A stretch of 64,000 nucleotides of DNA from Oceanicola sp. D3. Lineage in GTDB: Bacteria > Pseudomonadota > Alphaproteobacteria > Rhodobacterales > Rhodobacteraceae. The stretch covers positions 868,001 through 932,000 of the forward strand of contig NZ_CP040932.1 in assembly GCF_006351965.1 (NCBI RefSeq). Reading direction: 5' to 3'. Below, piece by piece: positions 16,962-25,398 of this stretch (position 1 is its first letter; each line of letters begins with the position of its first letter). Both the position numbers and the translations under genes were made by a program. The notes beneath the pieces were generated by a model. That model saw nothing but the letters and a program-made list of their open reading frames with translations. It was not told the origin of the DNA and ran no database searches.

Positions 16962-17713
16962 CGGGAGACCTCGTGTTCAGGCGGGAGTGGTTTGGAGCGA
17001 TAGGCAATGCCCTTGGCCTTGAGGCGCAGGGCGTGCCAGTAGATCAGGGCCAGCACCCGCAGCGGCCCGAATGGGCGGCGGATGGCGCTGGCGAGGATAG
17101 CGCGATTGGTGAGTGGCGCGCGGGGGCCGGCCAGCGTGGCGACGAGCCCGGCTTCGCCATCGCGCAGCAGGATGCGAAAGGCGATGCGGTCGGCCTTCAG
17201 GTCGAAGGAAAACTCGTAGCCGCCCGATACATCCTGAAACGGTGAGACATGGAAGATCTTCGCCGCTGTCAGCCTGTCTTGCGGGCCGATGGGGGTGAAA
17301 CCGGGGTGGGCGCAGAGGTAGCTGTGGCGCTCGCCGAAGGTGTTGGAGACCTCGGCGATCACCGCTACCAGATCGTCGCCGTCGAGCGCCAACCAGAAGC
17401 TGACCGGGTTGAACCAGTAGCCAAGGAAACGCGGTTGGGCGAGGAGGCGCAGGGCCAGCCCCTTGGGCGCGCCCGCCTCGGCCAGCACCTCGCGCGCCCA
17501 TGCCGCGCCCCGGCCTTGCCCGCGCGGGCCGCCGTGGGTGCGATCATGCACGGAGGTGAGGTTGAGCCGATTGCGCGAGAACAGGGCCGGGGTGCGGGCG
17601 GTGCTTTCGGGGTCGATCATCACGTAATCCACCCCGTGCCGGAAGGTGTGAGAGGCCGCGCCGCGCCGTGCGTGGGTGGTTTCGGCCCGCAGGAGTTGTG
17701 GTGCGAAGCTCAT
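16958..17713 (-). CDS. DUF1365 family protein
   Basis: The 251-residue protein shows DUF1365 landmarks: an early HxRxxxxxHxFRYxV-like segment (HARRGAASHTFRHGVDYV), LTSVHDRTHGG, FNPVSFW, and a late FHVSPFQDVSGGYEF. It is almost always encoded between an FAD oxidoreductase and a CFA-type methylase, as here, with ATGA overlaps on both sides. In Rhodobacter a protein of this neighbourhood is needed for the singlet-oxygen response and for lipid modification, but its biochemical activity is not settled. It may be a partner for fatty-acid desaturation or oxygen insertion. Confidence 0.85.
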   Translation of the reverse strand: MSFAPQLLRAETTHARRGAASHTFRHGVDYVMIDPESTARTPALFSRNRLNLTSVHDRTHGGPRGQGRGAAWAREVLAEAGAPKGLALRLLAQPRFLGYWFNPVSFWLALDGDDLVAVIAEVSNTFGERHSYLCAHPGFTPIGPQDRLTAAKIFHVSPFQDVSGGYEFSFDLKADRIAFRILLRDGEAGLVATLAGPRAPLTNRAILASAIRRPFGPLRVLALIYWHALRLKAKGIAYRSKPLPPEHEVSR

Positions 17714-18993
17714 GCCGCGCGCTCTGCCGTTGCCCGCGCCCGGGCAATGCGGGCCGCGCTGGCGAAGCCGTCTTCATGGAAGCCGAAGCGCAGCCATGCT
17801 CCGGCGAACCATGTGTTGTTCTGCCCGTTGCGCGCTGCGATCCGCTCTTGCGCCGCAAGTGCGCCACGGTCGAACACGGGGTGATCGAATGTGACCTCGT
17901 CGTAGATCAACTCTTCACGCACTGGGGTCTGCGGGTTGAGGGTGACGAAGAGTGGATCCTCCTCGGGGATGCCTTGCAGGCGGTTCATCCAATAGGTCAC
18001 GCCCACTTCGCGCTCTGCCCCGACCTGCTCGGCGCGGTAGACCCATGAGCTCCAGCAGGCGCGGCGGCGGGGCATCTGGCCTGCATCGGCGTGCAGGATC
18101 GCGCGGTTGGGGCGGTAGGCCACGGCACCGAGATCGGCCCGCTCTTCGGGGCTCGCATCGGCCAGCATGTTCAGCGCCTGATCGGAGTGGCAGGCGAGGA
18201 TGACCTCGTCGAAGCGCTCTGCCTCGCCGCCACCTGCGCGCAGCGATACGCCGCCCGCATCACGGCGCACCTCTTCGACGGCGCAGCTGGTGCGGATCTC
18301 CACGCCCAAGGCCCGCAGCCGGGCCTCCAGACGGCGCACATACTCCACGCTGCCGCCCTCCACCGTCCACCATTGGTGCTGCGCGCCGGGCGACAGCAGG
18401 GCGTGGTTACGGAAGAACCGCAGCAGGCTTTTGGCCGGAAAGGCGCCGACTTCGCTAGAGGGGGTGGACCAGATCGCGCCGCAGATCGGCAGCAGGTAAT
18501 CGCGACGGAAGGCTTCGCCCAAGCCCAGTTGGCGCGAGAGTTCATCGACCGTCATATCGTCACTTTCGGCGGCGGCCTCGGCGCGGGTGTTGAAGCGGGC
18601 GATGTCGCGCAGCATCCCGAGAAACGCGGGACGGGCGAGGTTTGCCTTTTGCGCAAAGAGGCCCTTGAGGTCGCGCAGGGCATATTCCAGCCGCCCGCCA
18701 TCGAGGCTGACGCCGAAGCTCATGTCACTCTTGATTACCGGCACGTCCAGTTCTGCGAACATCCGGGTGAGGTGGGGGTAGTTGGCGTAGTTGAAGACGA
18801 TGAAGCCGGTATCGACCGGCTGGTTGCCACGCTTACCGGCTGTCACCGTGCGGGCGTGGCCGCCGAGGCGGGGCGCGGCCTCCATCAGGGTGACGCGGTT
18901 GCCGGGGGCCATCAGCAGGGCCGAGGCCATCCCGGCGATACCGCCACCGACAATGGCGATGCGGCGGCCTGCGTTTTGCGCGTCGAATGACAT
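17710..18993 (-). CDS. FAD-dependent oxidoreductase (UfaD-like candidate)
   Basis: The 427-residue flavoprotein has the N-terminal dinucleotide fold IVGGGIAGMASALL (14-27) and the LGGHARTV region of the amine-oxidase/desaturase superfamily. It leads the minus-strand operon with DUF1365, the CFA-type methylase, DUF3833 and SDR. In Rhodobacter an FAD-dependent desaturase (UfaD) converts a methylated monoene into a conjugated diene on phospholipid chains; this gene is a candidate for that step. That role is inferred from context and family. The start at 18993 is the first ATG with full homology. Confidence 0.85.
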   Translation of the reverse strand: MSFDAQNAGRRIAIVGGGIAGMASALLMAPGNRVTLMEAAPRLGGHARTVTAGKRGNQPVDTGFIVFNYANYPHLTRMFAELDVPVIKSDMSFGVSLDGGRLEYALRDLKGLFAQKANLARPAFLGMLRDIARFNTRAEAAAESDDMTVDELSRQLGLGEAFRRDYLLPICGAIWSTPSSEVGAFPAKSLLRFFRNHALLSPGAQHQWWTVEGGSVEYVRRLEARLRALGVEIRTSCAVEEVRRDAGGVSLRAGGGEAERFDEVILACHSDQALNMLADASPEERADLGAVAYRPNRAILHADAGQMPRRRACWSSWVYRAEQVGAEREVGVTYWMNRLQGIPEEDPLFVTLNPQTPVREELIYDEVTFDHPVFDRGALAAQERIAARNGQNNTWFAGAWLRFGFHEDGFASAARIARARATAERAA

Positions 18994-19048
18994 GGGGTGT
19001 CCCTTGCAGCTATTGATCCAAGGTCGAAATTTTCAACCGTTCTGCAAG

Positions 19049-19078
19049 GCTCTACGCACCAGCGGCACAATCGGTTCA
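19049..19078 (-). promoter_or_regulatory. Candidate sigma-E-like promoter of the lipid operon
   Basis: On the minus strand, TGAACC (19078-19073) is followed by 18 bases and TAGAGC (19054-19049), upstream of the flavoprotein gene. It has the same geometry as the better candidate in front of the sigma factor. The -35 differs by one base from TGATCC, so the call is tentative. Confidence 0.35.
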
Positions 19079-19083
19079 AAGAT

Positions 19084-19113
19084 TGATCCGATCCTTGGGC
19101 TCTTCCGTAATAC
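19084..19113 (+). promoter_or_regulatory. Candidate sigma-E autoregulated promoter
   Basis: TGATCC (19084-19089) is followed after exactly 18 bases by TAATAC (19108-19113). TGATCC is the -35 element I associate with the Rhodobacter sigma-E group. It lies about 100 bases before the sigma factor start, consistent with autoregulation. Confidence 0.5.
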
Positions 19114-19211
19114 CCCATATGCTGGATCAGACAGATACCCTTCAGGCCGCCCGTGCCGCCGCCGCTCCGCCTGCGGGGGCCTTGGTGTGCGAGAGAAGAA
19201 AGACAGCGCCT

Positions 19212-19790
19212 ATGGGCTCAGATGGCCAAGATGAGACAGACGCCGCCGCCCTGTCGCCGCCGACCCGGTGGTTGCTTGCGGTGCGCGATGGGCGCGACCG
19301 GGGGGCCTTTGCGAAGCTGTTTGACCATTTCTCCCCCCGGCTGACGGCGATGATGCTGCGCTCGGGCATGTCGCGGGCCATGGCGGATGACGTTGTGCAG
19401 GACGTGCTACTGACGGCGTGGCAAAAGGCTCATCTCTATGACCCGGCCCGCGCGCAGGCCGCCGCATGGATCTACCGGATTGCCCGCAATCGCCAGATCG
19501 ACATCATCCGCCGTGAGCGCCGCCCGATGCCGGAGGCGCTGAAGATGGAGAGCGAAGAGGCGGGGAGCGATGCTCAGGCCAGCCTCGCGCTTGATCAGGA
19601 GGCCAGCCAGCTTAGGGCGGCCCTGGAAAACCTCAAACCGGAGCAGCGTGAGGTGATTGAACGCGCCTACCTCTCCGACCTTACACATAGTGAAATCCGC
19701 CAGAGCACTGGCCTGCCGATGGGCACGATCAAATCGCGCATCCGGCTGGCTCTCGAACGCCTGCGTCATGAACTCAAAGGACTAAGATAA
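19212..19790 (+). CDS. rpoE: ECF sigma factor of the RpoE/ChrR type
   Basis: The 192-residue protein has sigma region 2 (LFDHFSPRLTAMMLRSGM through DDVVQDVLLTAWQKAHLYDP, then AAWIYRIARNRQID) and region 4 (LKPEQREVIERAYLSDLTHSEI with a TGLPMGTIKSRIRLALERLR helix-turn-helix). The partner ChrR-type anti-sigma gene begins 2 bases after the stop, which identifies it as the group that answers singlet oxygen in Rhodobacter. The ATG at 19212 gives the usual length; starts at 19083 or 19119 are open but the first would lie inside the candidate promoter. It probably drives the divergent lipid operon. Confidence 0.92.
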   Translation: MGSDGQDETDAAALSPPTRWLLAVRDGRDRGAFAKLFDHFSPRLTAMMLRSGMSRAMADDVVQDVLLTAWQKAHLYDPARAQAAAWIYRIARNRQIDIIRRERRPMPEALKMESEEAGSDAQASLALDQEASQLRAALENLKPEQREVIERAYLSDLTHSEIRQSTGLPMGTIKSRIRLALERLRHELKGLR

Positions 19791-19792
19791 CC

Positions 19793-20440
19793 ATGTCGCC
19801 TGTCAGTCATCATATCCCCGAGGATATCATTGAAGCCTATGCGAGTGGGGCGCTGCCCCATGGCTTTTCTGTTGTTGTTGCCACCCATCTTTCGCTTTGT
19901 GACAGCTGCCGCGCTGTGGCAGAGGCCTGCGATGCGCTGGGTGGCGTGGCGTTAGAGAGCTTGGGCGCAGAGGCCGCTGGAATGACGCCCGACCGGGCGT
20001 TGCGCGAGAAGACACTCGCCCTGCTCGACGCCCCCCGCGCGGTGCCCGAAGATCCGAAGCCAATGGGCATTTTTCCTGCCGCTGTGGCTGCGGAACTGGG
20101 CGCCAAGGGCCCGGCGTGGCGCAGTATTGGCGCGGGGATCCGGCAGCAGATTCTTGTCGACGGGCGGGAAGGCTCTGCCCGCTTGCTCAGCATCCCCGGC
20201 GGCAAGGCGGTGCCGGACCACGGCCACAACGGGCTGGAGATGACGCTGGTGCTGCAAGGCAGCTTTCATGACGTCACGGGGCGCTATGCGCGGGGCGATG
20301 TGCAGGTGGTGACCGACGATCTGGAGCACACGCCGACAGCTGACCCCGGGCCCGATTGCATTTGCCTTGCGGCAACCGATGCGCCGCTGCGCTTTAGCGC
20401 GATGATACCGCGGCTGTTGCAGCGTTACTTCCGAATCTGA
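19793..20440 (+). CDS. chrR: ChrR-type zinc-binding cupin anti-sigma factor
   Basis: The 215-residue protein has the two ChrR domains. The N-terminal anti-sigma domain carries zinc ligands His6 or His7 with His32, Cys36 and Cys39 (THLSLCDSC). The C-terminal cupin domain holds the VPDHGHNGLEMTLVLQGSF segment with metal-binding histidines and a glutamate. It binds the sigma factor in the cytoplasm and releases it on singlet-oxygen stress. It is coupled to the sigma gene with a 2-base gap and converges on the tonB gene. Confidence 0.93.
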   Translation: MSPVSHHIPEDIIEAYASGALPHGFSVVVATHLSLCDSCRAVAEACDALGGVALESLGAEAAGMTPDRALREKTLALLDAPRAVPEDPKPMGIFPAAVAAELGAKGPAWRSIGAGIRQQILVDGREGSARLLSIPGGKAVPDHGHNGLEMTLVLQGSFHDVTGRYARGDVQVVTDDLEHTPTADPGPDCICLAATDAPLRFSAMIPRLLQRYFRI

Positions 20441-20456
20441 GCGGGGCTGTGCTGGC

Positions 20457-21551
20457 CTAGTTGAAATCCATCGGCAGGTTGAACGACTGGCTCGCGCCGC
20501 CAAGCTGCCTTGGCGCGCGCGGCATTCGGCCTGCGCTGCGCACCGCGCGGACGGCGGCCTGATCGAGACGTTTGTTGCCGGATGAGCGGACGATGCCGAG
20601 CCCGGTGACTTGCCCCGAGGCGGCGACGGTGATGCGAAGCACCACCCGCCCGCGCCCGCCGGGAGAGCGCTTGCGCCGCTCCACCCGCGAGCGAATTTGT
20701 GCGCCCCATTTGCCGATCAGGCTTTGCTTCTGGCTGGCGGAAAGCTTGCGCGCCCCGCTGTTGGTGGCCACGCCGGCCTGCGAAGAGCCGCCCGATCCGG
20801 CAGACTTGGCCCCGGCCCGGGCGCGGGAGGTTTCCTGCGCGGGTTTTTCTGCCGGTTTGCGGGCCTTGGCCGATTTTTGCGGCGCGGGCTTTTGCGGTTG
20901 GGCCTGTGGCTGGGGCTTGGGCTTTTGCGCCACGGGCGGTTCGGGCCGCTTTGGCATTTTGCGCGGGCGGATGCTGCGCGCCGGGGCGGTTTGCGGCTTG
21001 AGCGGCTCGGCGTTGGCGGTGTCAATCTGCGGGGCCTGCGGCGGCTCTGCCTGCGGCGCGGCGGGTTGGCGCGGCAGGGCAGCCGGGCGGCTTGGCTCTG
21101 GCAGGGCCGCAAGCTGCGGCTGCTCGGCCTGTGGTGGCAGTTGCACCGGCGCAAGCGCGCTGGGCGGTACCTCGACCGAGGGCGAAATCGGGCTGGGTTG
21201 CAGCACCGGCGCGGTATCCAGCTGCGGCGTGGCCTCGGCCACATCGGGCGTGGGCGGCGCGGGGCGGGCAAGGGGTGGCGCGGTGTCGGGCTGGGCCTCC
21301 AACTCGGGCGGGGGCGCATCGGGCTCTGGGGCATCGGGCTGCGCTTGCTCGACCGGCTCGGTCAGCTCTGGCGGGGTCTCCCAGTCTTCTACCATGCTGG
21401 CCACGGCCTCGGTTGCCGGGATGATCGAGGCCTCGCTTTCCCCGCCCTCGCCGCCGGTTGTGGCGCCGCTGTCGGGCAGGGGGATGGCAAAGGCGATGGC
21501 GATGTGCAGAAGCACCGCCACGCCGACAAACACCGGGAAATCCGCCCTCAT
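20457..21551 (-). CDS. tonB: TonB-family energy transducer
   Basis: The 364-residue protein has one N-terminal membrane helix (about residues 5-25), a very long Pro/Ala/Glu- and later Lys-rich periplasmic region (about 35-270), and a C-terminal TonB domain (about 280-364) ending in a WGAQIRSRVERRKR to LPMDFN segment. It spans the periplasm to energise outer-membrane receptors. The linker is longer than in E. coli TonB (239 residues). It is the last gene of the receptor-exbB-exbD-exbD-tonB run, overlapping the upstream ExbD gene by ATGA. Confidence 0.88.
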   Translation of the reverse strand: MRADFPVFVGVAVLLHIAIAFAIPLPDSGATTGGEGGESEASIIPATEAVASMVEDWETPPELTEPVEQAQPDAPEPDAPPPELEAQPDTAPPLARPAPPTPDVAEATPQLDTAPVLQPSPISPSVEVPPSALAPVQLPPQAEQPQLAALPEPSRPAALPRQPAAPQAEPPQAPQIDTANAEPLKPQTAPARSIRPRKMPKRPEPPVAQKPKPQPQAQPQKPAPQKSAKARKPAEKPAQETSRARAGAKSAGSGGSSQAGVATNSGARKLSASQKQSLIGKWGAQIRSRVERRKRSPGGRGRVVLRITVAASGQVTGLGIVRSSGNKRLDQAAVRAVRSAGRMPRAPRQLGGASQSFNLPMDFN

Positions 21552-21928
21552 TGCGGCACCGCCACCAGCTCGACGCGGGGCAGCCCCGACGCTGCGAGCT
21601 GCCGCAGGACGCGGGCCACGGTGGCCGCTTCCACCCGCCCGTCAGCCCGAAGCTGCGCTGCTTCGCCCGCTTGGGCGACGAAGGCCGCCAGCGCCGCTTC
21701 GCCGCGCGCCTCCCCGAAGGCCAAGGTGCCCTCGGCCCCGATATAGAGCACGGCCTCGCGGCGCTCGGCCTGCTCGCCGCTGGCCACGGGCGGTGCCACC
21801 TCGATGGGTTCGGGCGGGGTGAGGCTGGAGGTCATCAGGAAGAAGATCAGCAGCAGGAAGACCACGTTGATCATCGGCACGACCGACTCGGTGCTGGAGC
21901 GGCGGGGTGGATCGGCGAAGTTCATCAT
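21548..21928 (-). CDS. exbD: ExbD/TolR-family protein (second copy)
   Basis: The 126-residue protein has a short cytoplasmic N-terminus, one membrane helix with the conserved ExbD region VVPMINVVFLLLIFFLM, whose pore aspartate position reads Asn here (MINVVF), and a periplasmic domain ending in RVELVAVP. The first ExbD copy keeps the aspartate as LIDVVFLLLVFFML. The two copies may form a mixed pore in which only one carries the proton-binding residue. It overlaps both neighbours by ATGA. Confidence 0.88.
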   Translation of the reverse strand: MMNFADPPRRSSTESVVPMINVVFLLLIFFLMTSSLTPPEPIEVAPPVASGEQAERREAVLYIGAEGTLAFGEARGEAALAAFVAQAGEAAQLRADGRVEAATVARVLRQLAASGLPRVELVAVPQ

Positions 21929-22308
21929 TCGACCAGCACCAATCCGGTAAAGCCGGCAGCCCGCAGCGCCTCTGCAACCGAGACAATGCGCTGCAGGTCG
22001 GCCCCGCTGCGCCCGCGCAGAACGATTGTGTCTCCGGGGGTTTCGACCAGCTCAGCAAGGGCAGCGGCCAGCGCGGCCTCGCCGGTTTCAACGCCGTTCA
22101 GCAGGGTTTGCTCGGGGGTCACATCAACCAGACGGGGCGGGCCGGAATAGGGGGCCGCGCCGCTGCTGCCGACCAGCGGCATGGGCAGCATCACCTCGGT
22201 GCCGAAGCGAGAGGCCAGCATGAAGAACACCAGCAGCAGAAAGACCACGTCGATCAGCGGGGTCAGGCTGGGCCGTCTGGCCTTGCGGGGTGGCTCGAAC
22301 AGGGTCAC
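21925..22308 (-). CDS. exbD: ExbD/TolR-family protein (first copy)
   Basis: The 127-residue protein has the canonical ExbD arrangement: a basic N-terminus, the SLTPLIDVVFLLLVFFML helix with the proton-path aspartate, and a periplasmic domain. With ExbB it uses the proton gradient to drive TonB. It overlaps exbB and the second exbD gene by ATGA. Confidence 0.9.
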   Translation of the reverse strand: MTLFEPPRKARRPSLTPLIDVVFLLLVFFMLASRFGTEVMLPMPLVGSSGAAPYSGPPRLVDVTPEQTLLNGVETGEAALAAALAELVETPGDTIVLRGRSGADLQRIVSVAEALRAAGFTGLVLVE

Positions 22309-23252
22309 TCGGCTGCGGCCCTTGCCATGTTGGGGGCCTCCCGGGGCGCGGGCGGGGCGGCGATGAAGATGCGGGCGGCGATGTCTTCCATGTCGCCGCG
22401 GATCGAATCGCGCACGCTTTCAAACCACGTCAGCGCGGCAGAGGCGGGGATGGCCACGGCCATGCCGGCGGCGGTGGTCAGCAGCGCCTCCCAGATCCCT
22501 CCCGCAAGCTGCGAGGGGTCGGCGCGGCTGCCCGCGCTCTGTAGCGTTTGGAACGCCTCGATCATGCCGAGGACGGTGCCGAGAAGGCCGAGCAGCGGGG
22601 CGATGGTGGCAATGAGCTCCAGAGCGCGAAGCCCGGTGGAGAGCTCTCCGAGGCGGCGGCGGGCGGCGCGGGTGACCTCTTCACGGGCGGCAGGCTCATC
22701 GAGCGACAGGCGGGCCTCGATGGCGGCGCGGGTGAGGCGGCTGCGGGTGCCCTTGCGGCCCTTGAGCAGCGCAAGGGCGGTGTCGGCATCGCCCGCCTGC
22801 CAGGCTTCGGCGGCGCGGAAGGCGGCGCCGCGGGACCATGCCCCGGCAAGAAAGAAGCGCCATGCTTTCCAAAGGATGAGTGCGAGGGTCAGCACCGCGA
22901 GCGCGGCGATGGCCCAGATGGCCGGGCCGCCGTCGATCAGGAAGCGCGTCAGGCGGTTGAGCGGATCGGTCGGGGCGGGTTCTGCCGGGGCGGCCAATGC
23001 CGGATCGGGCGCAGGAACCTTGGCGGGTGGCGCCTCGGAGGGCGCGATCTCGGCAGGCGCGGCGGCGTCAACATCGGGATCACTTGCGGCCCCCGGTGGG
23101 GCGCTTTCGGCCTCTGTTGCGGGCGCGCTCATTGCCGGGGCGTCGGTGCCCACTTGCGGTGGCGTCTCTTCTTGCGCGCTGAGCGGCGCGGCAAGCAGGC
23201 AAAGCGCCAGCGCGGTGGCGAGGCAGGGGCGGGCGGCGAGGCGGATGTCCAT
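22305..23252 (-). CDS. exbB: ExbB/MotA/TolQ-family proton channel with periplasmic extension
   Basis: The 315-residue protein has a signal-like N-terminus (about 1-27), an Ala/Pro/Glu-rich segment (about 28-90), then three membrane helices typical of ExbB: WAIAALAVLTLALILWKAW, a helix in the IATIAPLLGLLGTVLGMIEAF family motif, and AAGMAVAIPASAALTWF. The long N-terminal extension is found in one ExbB subgroup and is absent from E. coli ExbB (244 residues). It forms the TonB motor with the two ExbD proteins. Confidence 0.9.
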   Translation of the reverse strand: MDIRLAARPCLATALALCLLAAPLSAQEETPPQVGTDAPAMSAPATEAESAPPGAASDPDVDAAAPAEIAPSEAPPAKVPAPDPALAAPAEPAPTDPLNRLTRFLIDGGPAIWAIAALAVLTLALILWKAWRFFLAGAWSRGAAFRAAEAWQAGDADTALALLKGRKGTRSRLTRAAIEARLSLDEPAAREEVTRAARRRLGELSTGLRALELIATIAPLLGLLGTVLGMIEAFQTLQSAGSRADPSQLAGGIWEALLTTAAGMAVAIPASAALTWFESVRDSIRGDMEDIAARIFIAAPPAPREAPNMARAAAE

Positions 23253-23274
23253 CTGGCGGGCTCCTAAATCACTG

Positions 23275-23304
23275 GCAGGGGGCGCGGGCTGGGGCGCCCC
23301 CTGC
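23275..23304 (-). other. Strong hairpin between receptor and exbB
   Basis: A perfect 11-bp GC stem (GCAGGGGGCGC / GCGCCCCCTGC) with an 8-base loop lies in the 65-base gap. In the direction of transcription no T-run follows, so it more likely stabilises the receptor message or attenuates exbB than ends transcription. Confidence 0.55.
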
Positions 23305-23317
23305 GGGTTTTGCGGTA

Positions 23318-25243
23318 TCAGAACTTCATGTTCGCCGAAACCAGGAAGCTCCGGCCCGGCTCTGTCAGCGGCTCCACCGCCGAGAAGCCGACGCCATCGT
23401 TGCCCCGGCCCGAGTAGGTGGTGTCGAACAGGTTTTTCACATCGAAGCGCACGGTGAGGTTGCTATAGGCGGGCGGTGTATATGTGGCCCAGAGGTTGAC
23501 CACCTCGTAGCTTTCCAGCGGATCGTTGCCCGCGGGCACATCATCCACCTCCAGCGCGATCTCGGCCGTGCCGCCGAAGGTCCACTGATCGGTGACGTCA
23601 TAGGCACCGGAAATGCCGATGATATGCCCCACCGGGCGGCCGACATAGTAGGACGTGGTGGCCACCGGCCCCTCATCCACCTGCACATCGGCCAGCGTCC
23701 AGTTACCTTCGATATACCCGCGCGTGCCGGTGTAGCGCAGCTTGGCGTCAAAGCCCTGCGAGGTGACATCATAGGCTGCCGCTTCACCGGTAGTGGTGAA
23801 GGGATCGTTGGCGTCTTTGATCTCGGTGTGGAACAGGGCGAAGCCCGCCTGCCACGGCCCTTGCTCATAGCGCAGGCCGATGCGGTAGTTCATCGAGCGG
23901 CTGGTTATCTGCTCGCCGTAGGCGGGCGCACCGCGCAGGCCGAGCAGGGCGGCCTCGTTGAGCTCATAGCCGCCCCAGACAGAGGCCGCGCCCAGGTTGA
24001 GCGTGAGCCTGTCGGTCAGCATGACGTCGGCAGCGGCATTGACGCTGACGCCGGAAGCGGACCACTCCTCGCCGGTCGCGCCGGTGAAGGTTTGGCTATC
24101 AACACGCATGCCATAGGAGAGCGACACGCGGGGGCTCACATCTTGGCGCATCTGGGCGTAGAGGCCGATGTTGGAGAGCTCTTCCTCACCCGCCGTGGCG
24201 GAGGTGCCGGTGTTGGTGGCGGTCTCTTGGAAGAAGTCGACCCCGGCGGTTAGCACGCCGCTGCCGAGCGAAAACTTGTTTTCGGCCTTGCCTGAGAGCG
24301 AGCGGTTGCGGCCCTGCGCGCTTTCGGCATCTACCAGTTGCTCGTTCCAAGCCAGCTGAACGGTGGGGGCCCAGATGCCCTGCGGGTTTTCGTCGGTGTA
24401 GGTGAAGCTGTAGCTCGTGCGCGAGGTTTCTGCGACGAGGTAGGTGGTGGCCCGGGCTGGCACATCTTCGAAGTCGGGGCGCGGGAAGCCGCCTTGGAAC
24501 GGGCGCTGGCCCTTGTCGGTGATGTGCTCGGCCGAGAACTCGAAGCGTTTGCCGCTGTCGGTATTGTAGGCGAGTTTGACGAAGGCGTCCTCAAGGTCGG
24601 GTTCGGTGCCGCCGACCACGTGGCCATCGCCATTTTCGTAATCATCCCCGGTTTGGCGAGAATAGGCGAGGAGGTATTCAAACCCGCCCTGCGCGCCGTA
24701 GATCGCTGCCGAACGCCGGAAGGTGCCGCCATTGGAGCCATAGGTCAGGCCCGTGAAGCCGCCCACGGTTTGGCCGGGGTCGAGCAGATCACGGGCGTCC
24801 TTGGTTTCGTAGGCGATGATGCCCGCCAGTGCGCCGGGGCCTGCATCTGCCGGAGCGAGGCCCGAGCTGACGTTGACGCTTTTCAGGAGGAACGGATCAA
24901 GCGGGACGTTGCCGGTGTGGTGGAAGGCCCCCTTGTTTTGGCGCGCGCCGTCGATGGTGACGGCGAGGTTGCTCTCTTCCAGCCCGTGCACCAGCACCTT
25001 TTGGGCGATGACCGAGCCGCCGGTGGCGAGAATCTCGGATTGCCCGGCGAACAGCTCATCGGTACTGGCGGCGTTGCGCTCTTCGATTTCCTCGGTGGAG
25101 ATCTCGACATTGCCGAGCGTGTCCTGTGCCGCGTCGGACTCAACGCGGATCGCCTCAAGGTCGACGACGTCCTGAGCCGCAGCGGCGCCAGCGGCAAGCG
25201 CGGATACAGAGGCCAGCAGAAGAGCCCGTGCATGGTTGTTCAT
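23318..25243 (-). CDS. TonB-dependent outer-membrane receptor (heme/siderophore type)
   Basis: The 641-residue protein has a signal peptide (about 1-23, ending AAAAQ), a plug domain with a GLEESNLAVTIDGARQNKGAF-like stretch, and a 22-strand barrel ending in the outer-membrane phenylalanine (LVSANMKF). It imports an iron compound across the outer membrane with TonB energy. The barrel resembles hemoglobin/heme-type receptors, but the adjacent ABC importer is siderophore type, so the ligand is open. An iron-box palindrome lies about 105 bases upstream. It shares a plug motif with the second receptor at 57801. Confidence 0.85.
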   Translation of the reverse strand: MNNHARALLLASVSALAAGAAAAQDVVDLEAIRVESDAAQDTLGNVEISTEEIEERNAASTDELFAGQSEILATGGSVIAQKVLVHGLEESNLAVTIDGARQNKGAFHHTGNVPLDPFLLKSVNVSSGLAPADAGPGALAGIIAYETKDARDLLDPGQTVGGFTGLTYGSNGGTFRRSAAIYGAQGGFEYLLAYSRQTGDDYENGDGHVVGGTEPDLEDAFVKLAYNTDSGKRFEFSAEHITDKGQRPFQGGFPRPDFEDVPARATTYLVAETSRTSYSFTYTDENPQGIWAPTVQLAWNEQLVDAESAQGRNRSLSGKAENKFSLGSGVLTAGVDFFQETATNTGTSATAGEEELSNIGLYAQMRQDVSPRVSLSYGMRVDSQTFTGATGEEWSASGVSVNAAADVMLTDRLTLNLGAASVWGGYELNEAALLGLRGAPAYGEQITSRSMNYRIGLRYEQGPWQAGFALFHTEIKDANDPFTTTGEAAAYDVTSQGFDAKLRYTGTRGYIEGNWTLADVQVDEGPVATTSYYVGRPVGHIIGISGAYDVTDQWTFGGTAEIALEVDDVPAGNDPLESYEVVNLWATYTPPAYSNLTVRFDVKNLFDTTYSGRGNDGVGFSAVEPLTEPGRSFLVSANMKF

Positions 25244-25347
25244 TGGATATGTCCCTGGTCTTCGTTCTGTGACGGATTTGGCCGGCTGGCGCGGATGACG
25301 AGGGAAGCGTCTGGCTTGCGTGGCTCTGGGTGGTGGATATCCATGAC

Positions 25348-25362
25348 TGACAGAAAGAGTCA
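25348..25362. promoter_or_regulatory. Iron-responsive operator (TGA-N9-TCA palindrome)
   Basis: TGA, nine bases, then TCA form the palindrome known as the IRO or iron-Rhodo box of alphaproteobacteria, bound by RirA-type or IscR-type iron regulators. It lies upstream of the receptor gene, with a TTGACT on the minus strand overlapping one arm, so binding would block the promoter when iron is plentiful. Confidence 0.55.
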
Positions 25363-25398
25363 ACTATTTGGATTTCAGGACGTCCGGGCTGGGCCCTG

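Noticed and set aside
20572-21822. Long forward ORFs over the tonB gene (416 and 378 codons)
   Set aside because: They are rich in Gly, Ala and Cys from reading the Pro/Ala-rich TonB linker backwards.
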